DNA from: Heliomicrobium gestii
Lineage (GTDB): Bacteria > Bacillota > Desulfitobacteriia > Heliobacteriales > Heliobacteriaceae
Direction: 5' to 3'
Assembly (NCBI RefSeq): GCF_009877435.1
Contig: NZ_WXEX01000001.1
Span: 186,001 to 250,000 of the forward strand
Length of the DNA stretch: 64,000 bases
Shown here: piece by piece, positions 45,789-54,539 of the stretch
How positions within the stretch are numbered: position 1 is the stretch's first letter
Layout: each line of letters begins with the position of its first letter
Notes under the pieces: generated by a model
Told to the model about the DNA's origin: nothing
Seen by the model: only the letters and a program-made list of their open reading frames with translations
The model's database searches: none
Made by a program: the position numbers and the translations under genes

Positions 45789-48308
45789 GTGTCTGCTATA
45801 AAAACGCTCTCTGCCGCTCTGTTGCAATCGCGCCGTTTGCCCGTTGACCGGTTGACTGTCCGGTGTGAACCGGAGATGTTTGAGTTTTCCTCCACTCAGG
45901 AGATCCCGCCCCTGGAAGAAGGGATCATCGGCCAGCCGCGAGCCGTCAAGGCGATGGAGTTCGGCCTGGGCGCCAAGCATCCTGGTTTTCACATCTACAT
46001 CTCTGGGCCGATCGGTTCGGGGAAGACCGGTTTTGCCGTCACCAAGGTGAATCAGGTGGCCCAAGGGGGGCGAACCCCTGAGGATATCTGTTATGTCAAT
46101 CATTTTGACCAGCCCGACCGGCCCATCGTCCTCACCCTCCCGGCGGGGATGGGCAGCGAACTGCGCCGGGATGTGAAGGAACTGGTCGAGGAACTGCATG
46201 CCGAGATCCGCAAAGCCCTGGAGGGCGAGACTCATGAAAAGCGCCGGTCGGCCTTCCTTCGGCAGGTGGAGACGCGGCTCACGGCCATGTTCCGGGAGAT
46301 GGAGGAACTGGCCAAAGAAGAGGGATTTATCCTGCAAAAAGGGCAGTCGGGCATCTTCACGATTCCCATGACCGATGAAGGCAAGGGCATGTCGAAGGAT
46401 GACTTTGACGCCCTGGAGGAGAAGGAGCGCCAGGAGATCAATGACCGGGAGCACCAGTTGGAAAGCCGGCTCGCCGAGGTGCTGCGCCGTTCCCGGAACA
46501 TGCAGAAGGAAGCGAACAACCACCTCAAGGAGATTGAGCGTGACACGGCCCACCAGGCGACAAAACACTTGGTGGAGGCCCTGAAAGATAAATACAAGAA
46601 CCATGGGAAGGTCGTCGAGTTTCTGGCCAACGTGCAGGAGGATGTGCTGGAGAATCTGAGCGACCTCAAAGGGAGCAGTTCCTCGGAAGAGGAGGAGAGC
46701 GCGCCGGCGTCGTTGATCCTGCTGGCCCGTGGGCAGAAGGCTTCCCAGCAGACGCGCTACGACGTCAACCTCTTCGTGGAGAACGGCGCCCAGGTGGGCG
46801 CGCCGGTTATCGTCGAGGCCAACCCCACCTTTACGAACCTCTTTGGCAAGATCGAATACCGCAGTTCCTTCGGCAGCATGGCCACGGATTTCACCATGAT
46901 CAAGCCGGGCGCTGTCCACCAAGCGAACGGCGGCTACCTGATCTTGCAGGCCTTGCCGCTGCTCAGTTCGCCGGGCGCTTGGGAAGGGCTGAAACGGGTG
47001 CTGCGGACGCGGGAGTTGCGCATCGAAAACCTGGGCGAACAGTTGGGTTTGCCCACGGCGGCCACCTTAAAGCCGGAACCGGTGCCTGTGGATATCAAGG
47101 TCATCCTGATCGGCAATCCGCGCATCTACTACCTGCTTTACAATATGGATGAAGATTTTCGCAAGTTTTTCAAGGTCCGCGTGGATTTTGACAGTGTGAT
47201 GGAACGGAATCGGGAAAACATACGCAAGTATGCCGCCTTTGTCGGGTCTGTTTGTGAGCGGGAAAAACTCCTGCCCTATACGGCCGAGGCGGTCGCCCGC
47301 GTCGTCGACTATTCGAGCCGGCTCGTTTCCCACCAGCGGAAGCTCTCCACGTCCTTTCATGACATCAAGGACATGATCGTGGAGGCGGCCATGTGGGCCG
47401 AGGGCGAAGGGGGGACGGCGGTGCTGGCGATTCATGTGGACCGGGCGATGGAAGAGAAGAACTATCGCGTCAACCGCATCGAAGAGCGGATCCAGGAGAC
47501 GATGCAAGAGGGCATGCTGCTCATCGATACGGACGGCGCGGTGGTGGGCCAGGTGAATGGCCTCGCCGTCCTCGACCTGGGCGATTACGCCTTTGGCAAA
47601 CCGAACCGGATCACGGCCCGGGTCTACCTGGGCCGGGAGGGGGTCATCCACATCGAGCGGGAGATCCGCCTGAGCGGGCAGAGCCACTCGAAGGGTGTCC
47701 TGATCCTGTCGTCCTTCTTCGCCTCCCGTTTCGCCCAGGAGCGCCCGCTCTCGCTGTCGGCGGCGCTGACCTTTGAGCAGCTTTATGACGGCATCGACGG
47801 TGACAGCGCCTCGTCGGCGGAACTGTACGCCCTTTTATCGGCGCTGTCAGGCCTGCCCATCCGCCAGGACATCGCCGTGACCGGCTCTGTCAATCAGCGG
47901 GGCGAGGTGCAGCCCATCGGCGGCGTCAACGAGAAGATCGAGGGTTTTTTCCGGCTCTGCCAGGCGCGGGGACTGACGGGGGCGCAGGGGGTGCTGATCC
48001 CGGTCCAGAATGTGCCGAACCTGGTGCTGGAACCGGCGGTCCTTACGGCCGTAGAAAGGGGACAGTTTCACATCTATGCTGTGTCCCACGTCGACGAGGG
48101 GATGGAAATCCTCACCGGCGTTCAGGCGGGGACAGCCGACGAAGAAGGAAAGTACCTGCCCGGCACGGTCAATGCCTTAGTGGCGGAAAAGCTGCTTCAC
48201 ATGGAGGAAAAATGGCAGGAATCAGCGAAACAGTCTAGAAAAGCGCGCAAGACCCTGGGCGGAGACACCGGGGAAAAGGGCCTTTCCAAGAAGGGGCAGA
48301 AGAGATAA
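45789..48308 (+). CDS. Lon-family protease with AAA domain (Lon-related, LonB_LID type)
   Basis: An 839-residue protein, distinct from the LonA and LonB products elsewhere in the window. N-terminal part: 'GQPRAVKAMEFGLGAKHPGFHIYISGPIGSGKT' with Walker-A-like GPIGSGKT near residue 80. A long coiled-coil/helical insert follows (about 130-300). The AAA core contains QANGGYLILQALPLL. The C-terminal Lon protease domain carries the catalytic Ser in GDSASSAELYALLSALS and Lys in GGVNEKIEGFFRLC. GTG 45789 follows AAGGAGG by ten bases. This is the 'ATP-dependent protease, Lon family' type found in many Clostridia and proteobacteria; its role is poorly known. Confidence 0.9.
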   Translation: MSAIKTLSAALLQSRRLPVDRLTVRCEPEMFEFSSTQEIPPLEEGIIGQPRAVKAMEFGLGAKHPGFHIYISGPIGSGKTGFAVTKVNQVAQGGRTPEDICYVNHFDQPDRPIVLTLPAGMGSELRRDVKELVEELHAEIRKALEGETHEKRRSAFLRQVETRLTAMFREMEELAKEEGFILQKGQSGIFTIPMTDEGKGMSKDDFDALEEKERQEINDREHQLESRLAEVLRRSRNMQKEANNHLKEIERDTAHQATKHLVEALKDKYKNHGKVVEFLANVQEDVLENLSDLKGSSSSEEEESAPASLILLARGQKASQQTRYDVNLFVENGAQVGAPVIVEANPTFTNLFGKIEYRSSFGSMATDFTMIKPGAVHQANGGYLILQALPLLSSPGAWEGLKRVLRTRELRIENLGEQLGLPTAATLKPEPVPVDIKVILIGNPRIYYLLYNMDEDFRKFFKVRVDFDSVMERNRENIRKYAAFVGSVCEREKLLPYTAEAVARVVDYSSRLVSHQRKLSTSFHDIKDMIVEAAMWAEGEGGTAVLAIHVDRAMEEKNYRVNRIEERIQETMQEGMLLIDTDGAVVGQVNGLAVLDLGDYAFGKPNRITARVYLGREGVIHIEREIRLSGQSHSKGVLILSSFFASRFAQERPLSLSAALTFEQLYDGIDGDSASSAELYALLSALSGLPIRQDIAVTGSVNQRGEVQPIGGVNEKIEGFFRLCQARGLTGAQGVLIPVQNVPNLVLEPAVLTAVERGQFHIYAVSHVDEGMEILTGVQAGTADEEGKYLPGTVNALVAEKLLHMEEKWQESAKQSRKARKTLGGDTGEKGLSKKGQKR

Positions 48309-48395
48309 GGAGTCCTTGGCAACAACGCTAAGGCAAAGCAGAAGGACGAATCAGGCTTTAGAGAGAGCACGGAATCGTTTTTAGGGAGGCCGCTT

Positions 48396-49750
48396 GTGTT
48401 CACCGAAGAAAATCGACGTTTCAATATCCCTTTGATCAGCATCCTATTGTTGGCCCTGGTCCTGCGCGTGACCGCGATCGCCTTGCAGGGATCCACCTTT
48501 TTTTGAACAGCGACGATCTGGGCTATATCCGGTGCGCCGCCAAATGGCTCGAAACGGGGGTCATGACCTTTGGCTCTGATCGGCCGACGGCCTTTGTGGG
48601 GCCTGTTTTTCCCGCTATTCTCGCGCTGATCTTCGCCGTCTTCGGCAGCGATGACACGGGGGTGCAGGCGGTTCGCTATATCCAGGCGCTGCTCGGCGTG
48701 CTGTCCGTCTTTCTCACCTACCGCCTTGTCGAACGGTTGACCGAGGGCCGAACAGCCCTGGTGGCGGCCTTTTTGATGGCCATCTACCCGCCGAACATCC
48801 TCGTCAACGGGTTGCTCCTGACGGAAACGGTGTACACGGTCTTGCATCTGGGTTATCTCTTCTTGTTGGTGAAATTGAGCCATGAGGAGCAACTCAGCGA
48901 AAAGGCCGAGTTGTTCCTCTTCGGTCTTTTGGGGGCCTACACGGCGCTGCTGACGCTGACGCGAGCCACGGCCGCCCTGTTTCCCGCCGTTTTTATGATC
49001 TACCTGCTCTGGCGGCGGCGATACGCCTTTCAGAACTGGCTGCGCAACGGCGTGATCGTCCTACTGGTTTTTTCGGTGTCCATGTCGCCTTGGTGGGTTC
49101 GCAACTACATCGCCTTCGACCGGTTTATCCCGTTTTCGTCAGGCGCCGGCGAACCGCTCTTGCTTGGCACCTATATTGAGATGGAGGAACTGGTCGACGG
49201 TTCGGCGCCAGACTGGCCTGTCGGCGATGATGAGGTGGACGCCCAGGAGAAGTACAAGCAGTTTGCCATTGAGCGTCTAAAGGAAAATGTGCCCAAGGAA
49301 CCGCTGCGGTACCTGAAGTGGTACACCTGGGGCAAGTTTATGTACATGTGGAGCAACCCCTTCATGTGGAAGCCCATCTGGTGGTCCTTCCGCCACGCCG
49401 TCGACTTCATCCATCAATTGCTGATGACACTGGCGCTGGCCGGGATGGGGACGGCGCTCTGGCGCTGGTGGCACCGGCGCGAAGAACTGCGCGCCCGGGG
49501 AGGGCTCTGGTTGGACGAGGTTCCGGGCGATCGCTGGGGCGCCGGGGGACGGTTGGTGGGGACGCTGCTCTTGTTGTCGGTGCCGCTCTACTATACGGCG
49601 CTCCATAACATCTACTTCGGATTCGCCCGCTACAACATCCCCTTTTTGCCGATCATCTTCTGCTTTTCAGCCTATGCGATCATCGAGGGCGTTGATAAGA
49701 TGCTCGGCGCGCGCAAGGGCGATTACGGGCGGAGCGGGTTGTTCCGGTAG
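48396..49750 (+). pseudogene. GT39-family membrane glycosyltransferase, frameshifted at a T7 run
   Basis: GTG 48396, preceded by GGGAGG, opens a frame encoding 36 residues (first membrane helix, ISILLLALVLRVTAIALQG) that stops at TGA 48504. The rest of the protein continues in the -1 frame from TTG 48503 to 49750, in direct continuation (GSTFF then LNSDDLGYIRCAAKWLETG). Adding one T to the seven T at 48498-48504 would join them into one protein of about 451 residues with around ten membrane helices and the family loop motif. It may be a sequencing error, a disrupted gene, or one rescued by -1 slippage on TTTTTTT. The family transfers sugars from polyprenyl phosphates. Confidence 0.8.
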
Positions 49751-49764
49751 GTTTCTGGTAAAAA

Positions 49765-49796
49765 GGTCTCCGAGTGCTGTCTCGGAGACCTTTTTT
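49765..49796. terminator. Bidirectional terminator
   Basis: GGTCTCCGAG (49765-49774) and CTCGGAGACC (49781-49790) form a perfect stem with a six-base loop and T6 on the plus strand; A5 on the left gives a T5 tail for the minus-strand genes that converge here. Confidence 0.9.
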
Positions 49797-49799
49797 GGC

Positions 49800-50027
49800 T
49801 TATTCGGTGTGTTGACTCGGCCAAGGGCCGGGGTCGCTCGGTTTGTCAACGGACGGTTGATGGTCGATCAGGAGATCATCGCCCAGATTGTTGGCTTCTT
49901 CGGTAATCGCCATGTGGTCCAGGCGGGTGAACCGGGACCGCTGCTCCGTCACCCCGGCAGGGGGATTTTCCGGTAAGCCCCCTGGCGAGTCATCGTGCGA
50001 CTCCGTGAACGAGTCGTTTTTTACCAC
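49800..50027 (-). CDS. Tiny hydrophilic protein downstream of cooS
   Basis: A 75-residue, acidic, Pro/Asp/Ser-rich protein (KNDSFTESHDDSPGGLPENP; NNLGDDLLIDHQPSVDKP) that looks disordered. GTG 50027 overlaps the stop of the upstream tiny gene (GTGGTAA), so translation is probably coupled. It ends at a bidirectional terminator, which marks the end of the cooS transcription unit. No homologue is known to me. Confidence 0.5.
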   Translation of the reverse strand: MVKNDSFTESHDDSPGGLPENPPAGVTEQRSRFTRLDHMAITEEANNLGDDLLIDHQPSVDKPSDPGPWPSQHTE

Positions 50028-50158
50028 GTCTCTGTTTCCGGCTCTTTGCAGGCCGGGCAGTTGTCCAACTTCTTGTTGGGCGTCAGTTCATTGGCTGTTT
50101 CCATTTGATGGGCCTTGGTGTTGGCAGCCTGTTGACCGCACTTGTCCTTTGTGTCCAA
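50021..50158 (-). CDS. Tiny protein with CxxC motif downstream of cooS
   Basis: A 45-residue protein starting at TTG 50158 with GGAGGTGA nine bases upstream on the minus strand. It contains Cys7 and a C-terminal CPAC (positions 34-37, DNCPACKEP), which could bind a metal or be redox-active. It lies 80 bases downstream of cooS and overlaps the next tiny gene by seven bases. Function unknown; accessory to CO dehydrogenase is a guess from position. Confidence 0.55.
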   Translation of the reverse strand: MDTKDKCGQQAANTKAHQMETANELTPNKKLDNCPACKEPETETW

Positions 50159-50238
50159 ATTTCGTCACCTCCATGGGCTAGTGTGCGCGGGGGAGCGAAG
50201 GAACATGCATGAGCAAGCGCGCCTCTGACCCAGGAGCG

Positions 50239-52458
50239 CTAGTGCGTCTGCAGCGACGACAACCCGAGGGCCTTGCGCTTGGCCTCGATCTCATCGCTGT
50301 AGATCTGCACCGTCTTCTCGGCGTCCAGTTCGACGACGACCTTGCCGAGGCCGAGGGTGGCCGTCGTCTCGGTGAGGGTTTTGACGACCACATCGCTGCC
50401 GGTGATGGAGGGGACGGGGGCGACATGGACCATCCAGCCGAGGGCGATGGCGGTGCAGGCGTCGGCGACGGCCTTTTGCTCAAGGTACTCAGGCGCGCCG
50501 ATCACCAGGGGCAGTTGGTTCGTGTCGATGTCGAGGGCGTCGGCCAGTTCCTTGGCCGTCAAGGTCATCTTGCCGATGTCGACACAGGCGCCGAAGGAGA
50601 GGACCGGCGGGATGCCGAGGGATTCGCAGACCTTCCGGAGGCCGGGGCCGGCTTCGGCGGCGGCGGCGGGGTCGGTGAGGCCCGTGTACTCCATGACGCT
50701 GGAGGTGCAGCCGCCGGAGAGGACGAGGATGTCGTTTTTGATCAGGCCCTGAGTGATCTTGAAGATGTTGCTGCCGCCCTGGCCGTAGCGAGCGGTGGTG
50801 CAACCGACGATGGTGGCGATGCCGCGGATGTTGCCCTGGACGATCTGGTCGATGAGGGGCTTGAAGGAGCCGCCCAGGGCTGCTTTGACCGATTCGGTGG
50901 AGAAGCCCACCATGCACTTTTCACTGACATAGGGCGGGATGTGGATCTCACGGTTTTCCGCTTTGCGCTTTTTGAAGGCCTCCAGGGCCATCTCCAGGGC
51001 CTTGTCGGCTTGCTGGGCCATGATCTCGGGGCGGAAGTCGAGCATGTCTGTGTCCGGCATGCGGATGACGGGGTCGACGGAGAGCATCTTCACGCCATAG
51101 CGCTTGGCGTAAAGGGGCAGGGTGGGGATGGTGCAGTTGTAGTCAAAGGTCCAGAGGTCGACGGCGCCGGTGGCGAAGAGGTACTCCTCGGAGAGCCACT
51201 CGCCTTCCTGACCGCCGTAGGCCTTCTGATTGTGGATGCCGTCGTAGTTGATCATCTGCTGGCCTTCACAGACATGGCCGAGGACCTGGATGCCATCGGC
51301 GCCGGCGGCGCGGGCCTTTTGTTGCCACTCGTCGGTGGAGGCGCGCTCGACGATCAGGTGAGCCAAAAGGGGCATATGGCCGTTGGTGATGATGTTGACC
51401 AATTCTTTTCTCAAGAGGCCCATGTTCTGTTTGCGGACGATGGGCTGTTGGGTGCCCATCAGGATCTCCTGGAGGATGTTGAGCATCAGCAAGCCCTGAT
51501 ACTCGTTGGCGATGCCGAGCCGGACGGCTTTTAAGAGGAAGTAGATGGGGTCGGCGTTGAGGTTGGTCATGCACATGGTTTGGGCCATGGCCACCTCAGC
51601 GTTGGCGCCGCCAGGGAAGAGGTCGAGTTTTTTCCAGAGTTCCTTGCGGCGGGAGGGGGCGAAGGCTTCTGTCGTCTGGGAGGGTTCATAGTGGGGACGG
51701 CAGATGTCGGCGATGATCCAGTTGGCGAAGTCGACGGCCAGGTCGTTGGTGTGCTTGTTCGTGTCCAGGCCGGCCAGGGAGGCCCAGTGCTTCAGCTTTT
51801 CCGGTTCGCGGATCTTGAGGCCCGATTCGGGGTGCTGGGCGGCGGCTTTGAGGGTGCGGGCGGCTTGGTGGCAGTGGTAGACGTTGGCGGCGGTGCCGAT
51901 GGTGACGTGGCGGTACATGAAGTTGCGGGCGACCATGACATGGGCGTCGACGCCGCAGACGCCGCGCTGAACCTTGCCGGAGATGCGGCAGGGGCCGTTG
52001 GCGCAGAGTTGGCAGGAGAGGCCCTCGACACAGAATTTGCAGCGGATCTTCTCTTGTTCGCTGAAGCGGTCAAAGACGTTGGTGAGCCCTTGTTCGTGAA
52101 CCGATTTGTACATGACTCGCATGGCCGGGTCGATGATCACGTTCAGGGGGTAGCCCTCTTTTGACTGGTCGTCCTTGTGAGCCACATGCTCCCGTTGCCA
52201 GCGGTGAACGTCGCCGGGGGGAGGAGCGACTGTTTCGTCGATCATGAAGCGGGGCACTTTGTCATGGTCATCCTTGTGGGCGGTGGGATCGTTGGTGCCG
52301 GACGAGGGGTGGCTGGTCGGAGCGTGTTCGAGGGTTTTGCCAGGGATCATGGGGTCGGTGGCGTGCTGGAGGTCCTGGGCGGAATAGTCACCCGTGGGGG
52401 AGGGGGCTACCGGTTGACCCGGCCGGTTTTGGCCGGGAAAGGGGCGATCATCACTCAT
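50239..52458 (-). CDS. cooS: Anaerobic carbon monoxide dehydrogenase catalytic subunit
   Basis: A 739-residue Ni-Fe-S enzyme oxidising CO to CO2. Fe-S cysteines near the start are C140, C143, C149, C152, C157 and C168 (RGVCG). C-cluster ligands typical of the family are recognisable: His in NGHMPLLA, Cys in GHVCEGQ, DYNCTIPTL, VGCTTARYG, SGGCTSS and FGACVD. It is about 100 residues longer than usual owing to a Pro/Asp/His-rich N-terminal extension. The D-cluster cysteines are spaced CX2C rather than CX7C. No cooC, cooF or acetyl-CoA synthase genes are next to it. ATG 52458 follows AAGGAG. Confidence 0.95.
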   Translation of the reverse strand: MSDDRPFPGQNRPGQPVAPSPTGDYSAQDLQHATDPMIPGKTLEHAPTSHPSSGTNDPTAHKDDHDKVPRFMIDETVAPPPGDVHRWQREHVAHKDDQSKEGYPLNVIIDPAMRVMYKSVHEQGLTNVFDRFSEQEKIRCKFCVEGLSCQLCANGPCRISGKVQRGVCGVDAHVMVARNFMYRHVTIGTAANVYHCHQAARTLKAAAQHPESGLKIREPEKLKHWASLAGLDTNKHTNDLAVDFANWIIADICRPHYEPSQTTEAFAPSRRKELWKKLDLFPGGANAEVAMAQTMCMTNLNADPIYFLLKAVRLGIANEYQGLLMLNILQEILMGTQQPIVRKQNMGLLRKELVNIITNGHMPLLAHLIVERASTDEWQQKARAAGADGIQVLGHVCEGQQMINYDGIHNQKAYGGQEGEWLSEEYLFATGAVDLWTFDYNCTIPTLPLYAKRYGVKMLSVDPVIRMPDTDMLDFRPEIMAQQADKALEMALEAFKKRKAENREIHIPPYVSEKCMVGFSTESVKAALGGSFKPLIDQIVQGNIRGIATIVGCTTARYGQGGSNIFKITQGLIKNDILVLSGGCTSSVMEYTGLTDPAAAAEAGPGLRKVCESLGIPPVLSFGACVDIGKMTLTAKELADALDIDTNQLPLVIGAPEYLEQKAVADACTAIALGWMVHVAPVPSITGSDVVVKTLTETTATLGLGKVVVELDAEKTVQIYSDEIEAKRKALGLSSLQTH

Positions 52459-52512
52459 GGTGTTTGCTCCTTGTTACGAAGAATAGACCTTATTGAACGG
52501 CGCATTTATGTG

Positions 52513-52550
52513 AGAAAAGGGCGGCTTCTCTGTTGAAGCCGCCCTTTTCT
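52513..52550. terminator. Terminator after the repeat-protein gene
   Basis: AGAAAAGGGCGGCTTC (52513-52528) and its exact inverse (52535-52550) form a 16-bp stem with TCTGTT loop, the TTTTCT side being within the stem for both directions. It separates the repeat-protein gene from cooS. Confidence 0.85.
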
Positions 52551-52592
52551 CGATGTGCAAAGCAATGTGAGGAAATCGGTGATGCAGGGCAG

Positions 52593-53672
52593 TTACTGAA
52601 CGGAACCGCCATAGCCGCCGAAGCCGGAAGCGCCATAGCCGCCGTAGCCGCTGCCAATGCCGGACGTGCTCATGCCGGTGTTGCCAAAGCCAGGGGCGCT
52701 CATGCCGATGCCTGATGAGCCCATGCCGACGCCGCCGATGCTTGATGCGCCGATGCCGGCGCCAACAAAGTTGGAACCGCCCATGCCGATATTGCCATAG
52801 TTGGCGCCACTCGTGGCGGTCCCCATGGCATAGGGGGAGGGGTCGCCCACGAAGCCCTGTGAGGGCGTCAGGGACGTCGCCGATAGACCGGACGATGGCG
52901 CATAGGGCGAGAAATTGCCGACGAAACCGGGGGTGGGTGTCACGTTGGCGGAGATGCCGGAACCGCCCATGGAGGCGAATCCGCCCAGGCCGCTCATGAG
53001 GGCGTTGCCGCCTATCCCGCCCATGCCGATGGAATTGGTGGCGCCGATGCCGCTGCCCATGGACATGCCGGTTCCGCCCATGGAGATCCCCATACCGCTG
53101 CCGCCCATGGTCGACAAGCCGTAGTTGCCTTGCGCGGAGGGAGAATCACCAATGAAACCGGGGGTGGGGGCAAACGAGGTGGCCGACAGGCTGCCCGTGG
53201 AATAGGGGCTTGGGTCAGTGACAAAGCCGGGGGTCGGTCCAAAGGAGGCGCCGCTGAGGTTGGAAGCGCCGCCGCCAAATCCGGCAGTGCTTCCGAAGTT
53301 AGAGGATCCGCCAAAACTGGAGGTGGTCCCGAAAGGGGTGACGCCGTAGGAGGCGGTCGATCCGATACCCGACGAGAGGCCGTAGCCGATGCCCAAACCG
53401 GACGCGATGCCTATGGATGGGGAGGCCATCTGCATGATCGTTGAGGCATACTGTTGCGACTGATTGGAGAGGCTTTGCAGTTGCTGCGTCATCATGGAGC
53501 AGACATTTTGCAGCTGTTGCAGTTGCGACTGCGTTTGCGCTTCCCGCTGGGCCAGCGAAGTCAACTGCTGTTCATTGCTCCGCTCGATCTGGCGCATCTG
53601 GCCCACGACGGATTCGACTTGACGAAGCGTCGATTGCATGTTTTGGATCTGCTGGGTGATCTGTTGATTCAC
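52593..53672 (-). CDS. Gly/Ser/Met-rich low-complexity protein with N-terminal coiled coil and PTPGF repeats
   Basis: A 359-residue protein I do not recognise. Residues 1-85 are a Gln-rich coiled coil (QQLTSLAQREAQTQSQLQQL); the rest is Gly/Ser/Thr/Met low complexity. Four imperfect repeats of about 20 residues are seen: FGPTPGFVTDPSPYSTGS, FAPTPGFIGDSPSAQGN, VTPTPGFVGNFSPYAPSS and LTPSQGFVGDPSPYAMGT, separated by GMG/GIG-rich stretches. The C-terminus is YGGYGASGFGGYGG-like. One Cys (about 58). No signal peptide. GTG 53672 follows GGAGGAG. Composition suggests a structural, coat-like or spore/flagellum-surface protein, but this is a guess. Confidence 0.8.
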   Translation of the reverse strand: MNQQITQQIQNMQSTLRQVESVVGQMRQIERSNEQQLTSLAQREAQTQSQLQQLQNVCSMMTQQLQSLSNQSQQYASTIMQMASPSIGIASGLGIGYGLSSGIGSTASYGVTPFGTTSSFGGSSNFGSTAGFGGGASNLSGASFGPTPGFVTDPSPYSTGSLSATSFAPTPGFIGDSPSAQGNYGLSTMGGSGMGISMGGTGMSMGSGIGATNSIGMGGIGGNALMSGLGGFASMGGSGISANVTPTPGFVGNFSPYAPSSGLSATSLTPSQGFVGDPSPYAMGTATSGANYGNIGMGGSNFVGAGIGASSIGGVGMGSSGIGMSAPGFGNTGMSTSGIGSGYGGYGASGFGGYGGSVQ

Positions 53673-53840
53673 GTAGACTCCTCCTGTTTCAAATGGGATA
53701 GTCTAGCCATACAGTTCCCCGCCGGGAAAGGCGGTAACCGAGGAGTTTTTTGGTAAACCGTTTAAAAGTGCTGTCCGGTCGTGTACATTGAAAGGGAGCA
53801 TTTGTCGCCGGATTTACTCTGGAAAGGGATGGAATAAGAG

Positions 53841-54530
53841 ATGGACTCTTATCGCAACCGCGCCGTCGTCATCCTTTCGGGCGGTTTGGATTCAACGACC
53901 TGCATGGCTTTGGCGGACTGCCGCGGAGAAGATATTTTCGCGCTTACCTTTGCCTACAACCAGCGGCATATCCGGGAGATCGAATCGGCCCGGGACGTCG
54001 CCCGTCACTATGGGGCGAGCCATCATATCATCGATCTGGGCGCCGTCTTTGCTGCGAGCGCCCTCACGTCGGCAGCGATTCGCCCGGAGGTGGCGCCCTT
54101 CGATGGGAAGGCGGCCCATTCGATTCCAGCCACCTATGTGCCGGCGCGAAACATCCTTTTTTTAGCCCATGCTCTTTCCTTTGCCGAAAAAGTGGGCGCC
54201 CGGCGGATCTATACGGGGGTGAACGCCCTGGACAACCCTGGCTACCCCGATTGCCGTCCCGAATTCATCGACGCTTTTCAGCGGATGATCGACGTGGGAA
54301 CGAAGGCAGGGACGGAAGGGCGCAGTGTGGAGGTGTTCACGCCGTTGATCCAGATGAACAAGGCCGATATCATCCGGTTGGCCTCGGAGCTGGATGCGCC
54401 GCTCCATCTGACCCTTACCTGCTACTACGGCGAAAGTCCCGCCTGTGGGGAGTGCGACAGCTGCCGGTTGCGCCTGGAAGGGTTCCGGCTGGCGGGGAAA
54501 GAGGATCCGATCCACTACCGGAAGGGGTAA
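53841..54530 (+). CDS. queC: 7-cyano-7-deazaguanine synthase
   Basis: A 229-residue enzyme that converts 7-carboxy-7-deazaguanine to preQ0 using ATP and ammonia, on the queuosine pathway. PP-loop SGGLDSTTCMALA is at about 12-24; the zinc-binding C-terminus is CYYGESPACGECDSCRLR with four cysteines. ATG 53841 follows GGAATAAGAG. Other queuosine genes (queD, queE) are not in the window. The 168 bases upstream contain a CCGCC/GGCGG hairpin and TTTTTT but I do not see a preQ1 riboswitch consensus. The next gene starts nine bases after its stop. Confidence 0.94.
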   Translation: MDSYRNRAVVILSGGLDSTTCMALADCRGEDIFALTFAYNQRHIREIESARDVARHYGASHHIIDLGAVFAASALTSAAIRPEVAPFDGKAAHSIPATYVPARNILFLAHALSFAEKVGARRIYTGVNALDNPGYPDCRPEFIDAFQRMIDVGTKAGTEGRSVEVFTPLIQMNKADIIRLASELDAPLHLTLTCYYGESPACGECDSCRLRLEGFRLAGKEDPIHYRKG

Positions 54531-54539
54531 GTCCAAGGG

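Noticed and set aside
50209-51534. 441-codon open frame on the plus strand opposite cooS
   Set aside because: It is the antisense of a clearly real CooS gene; the translation is Gly/Asp/Val-rich with no family features and arises from GC-rich third positions.
53673-53840. preQ1 riboswitch before queC
   Set aside because: The hairpin and T-rich stretch are present but the conserved preQ1-I pseudoknot tail (AAAAAACTA-like) and loop are not seen.
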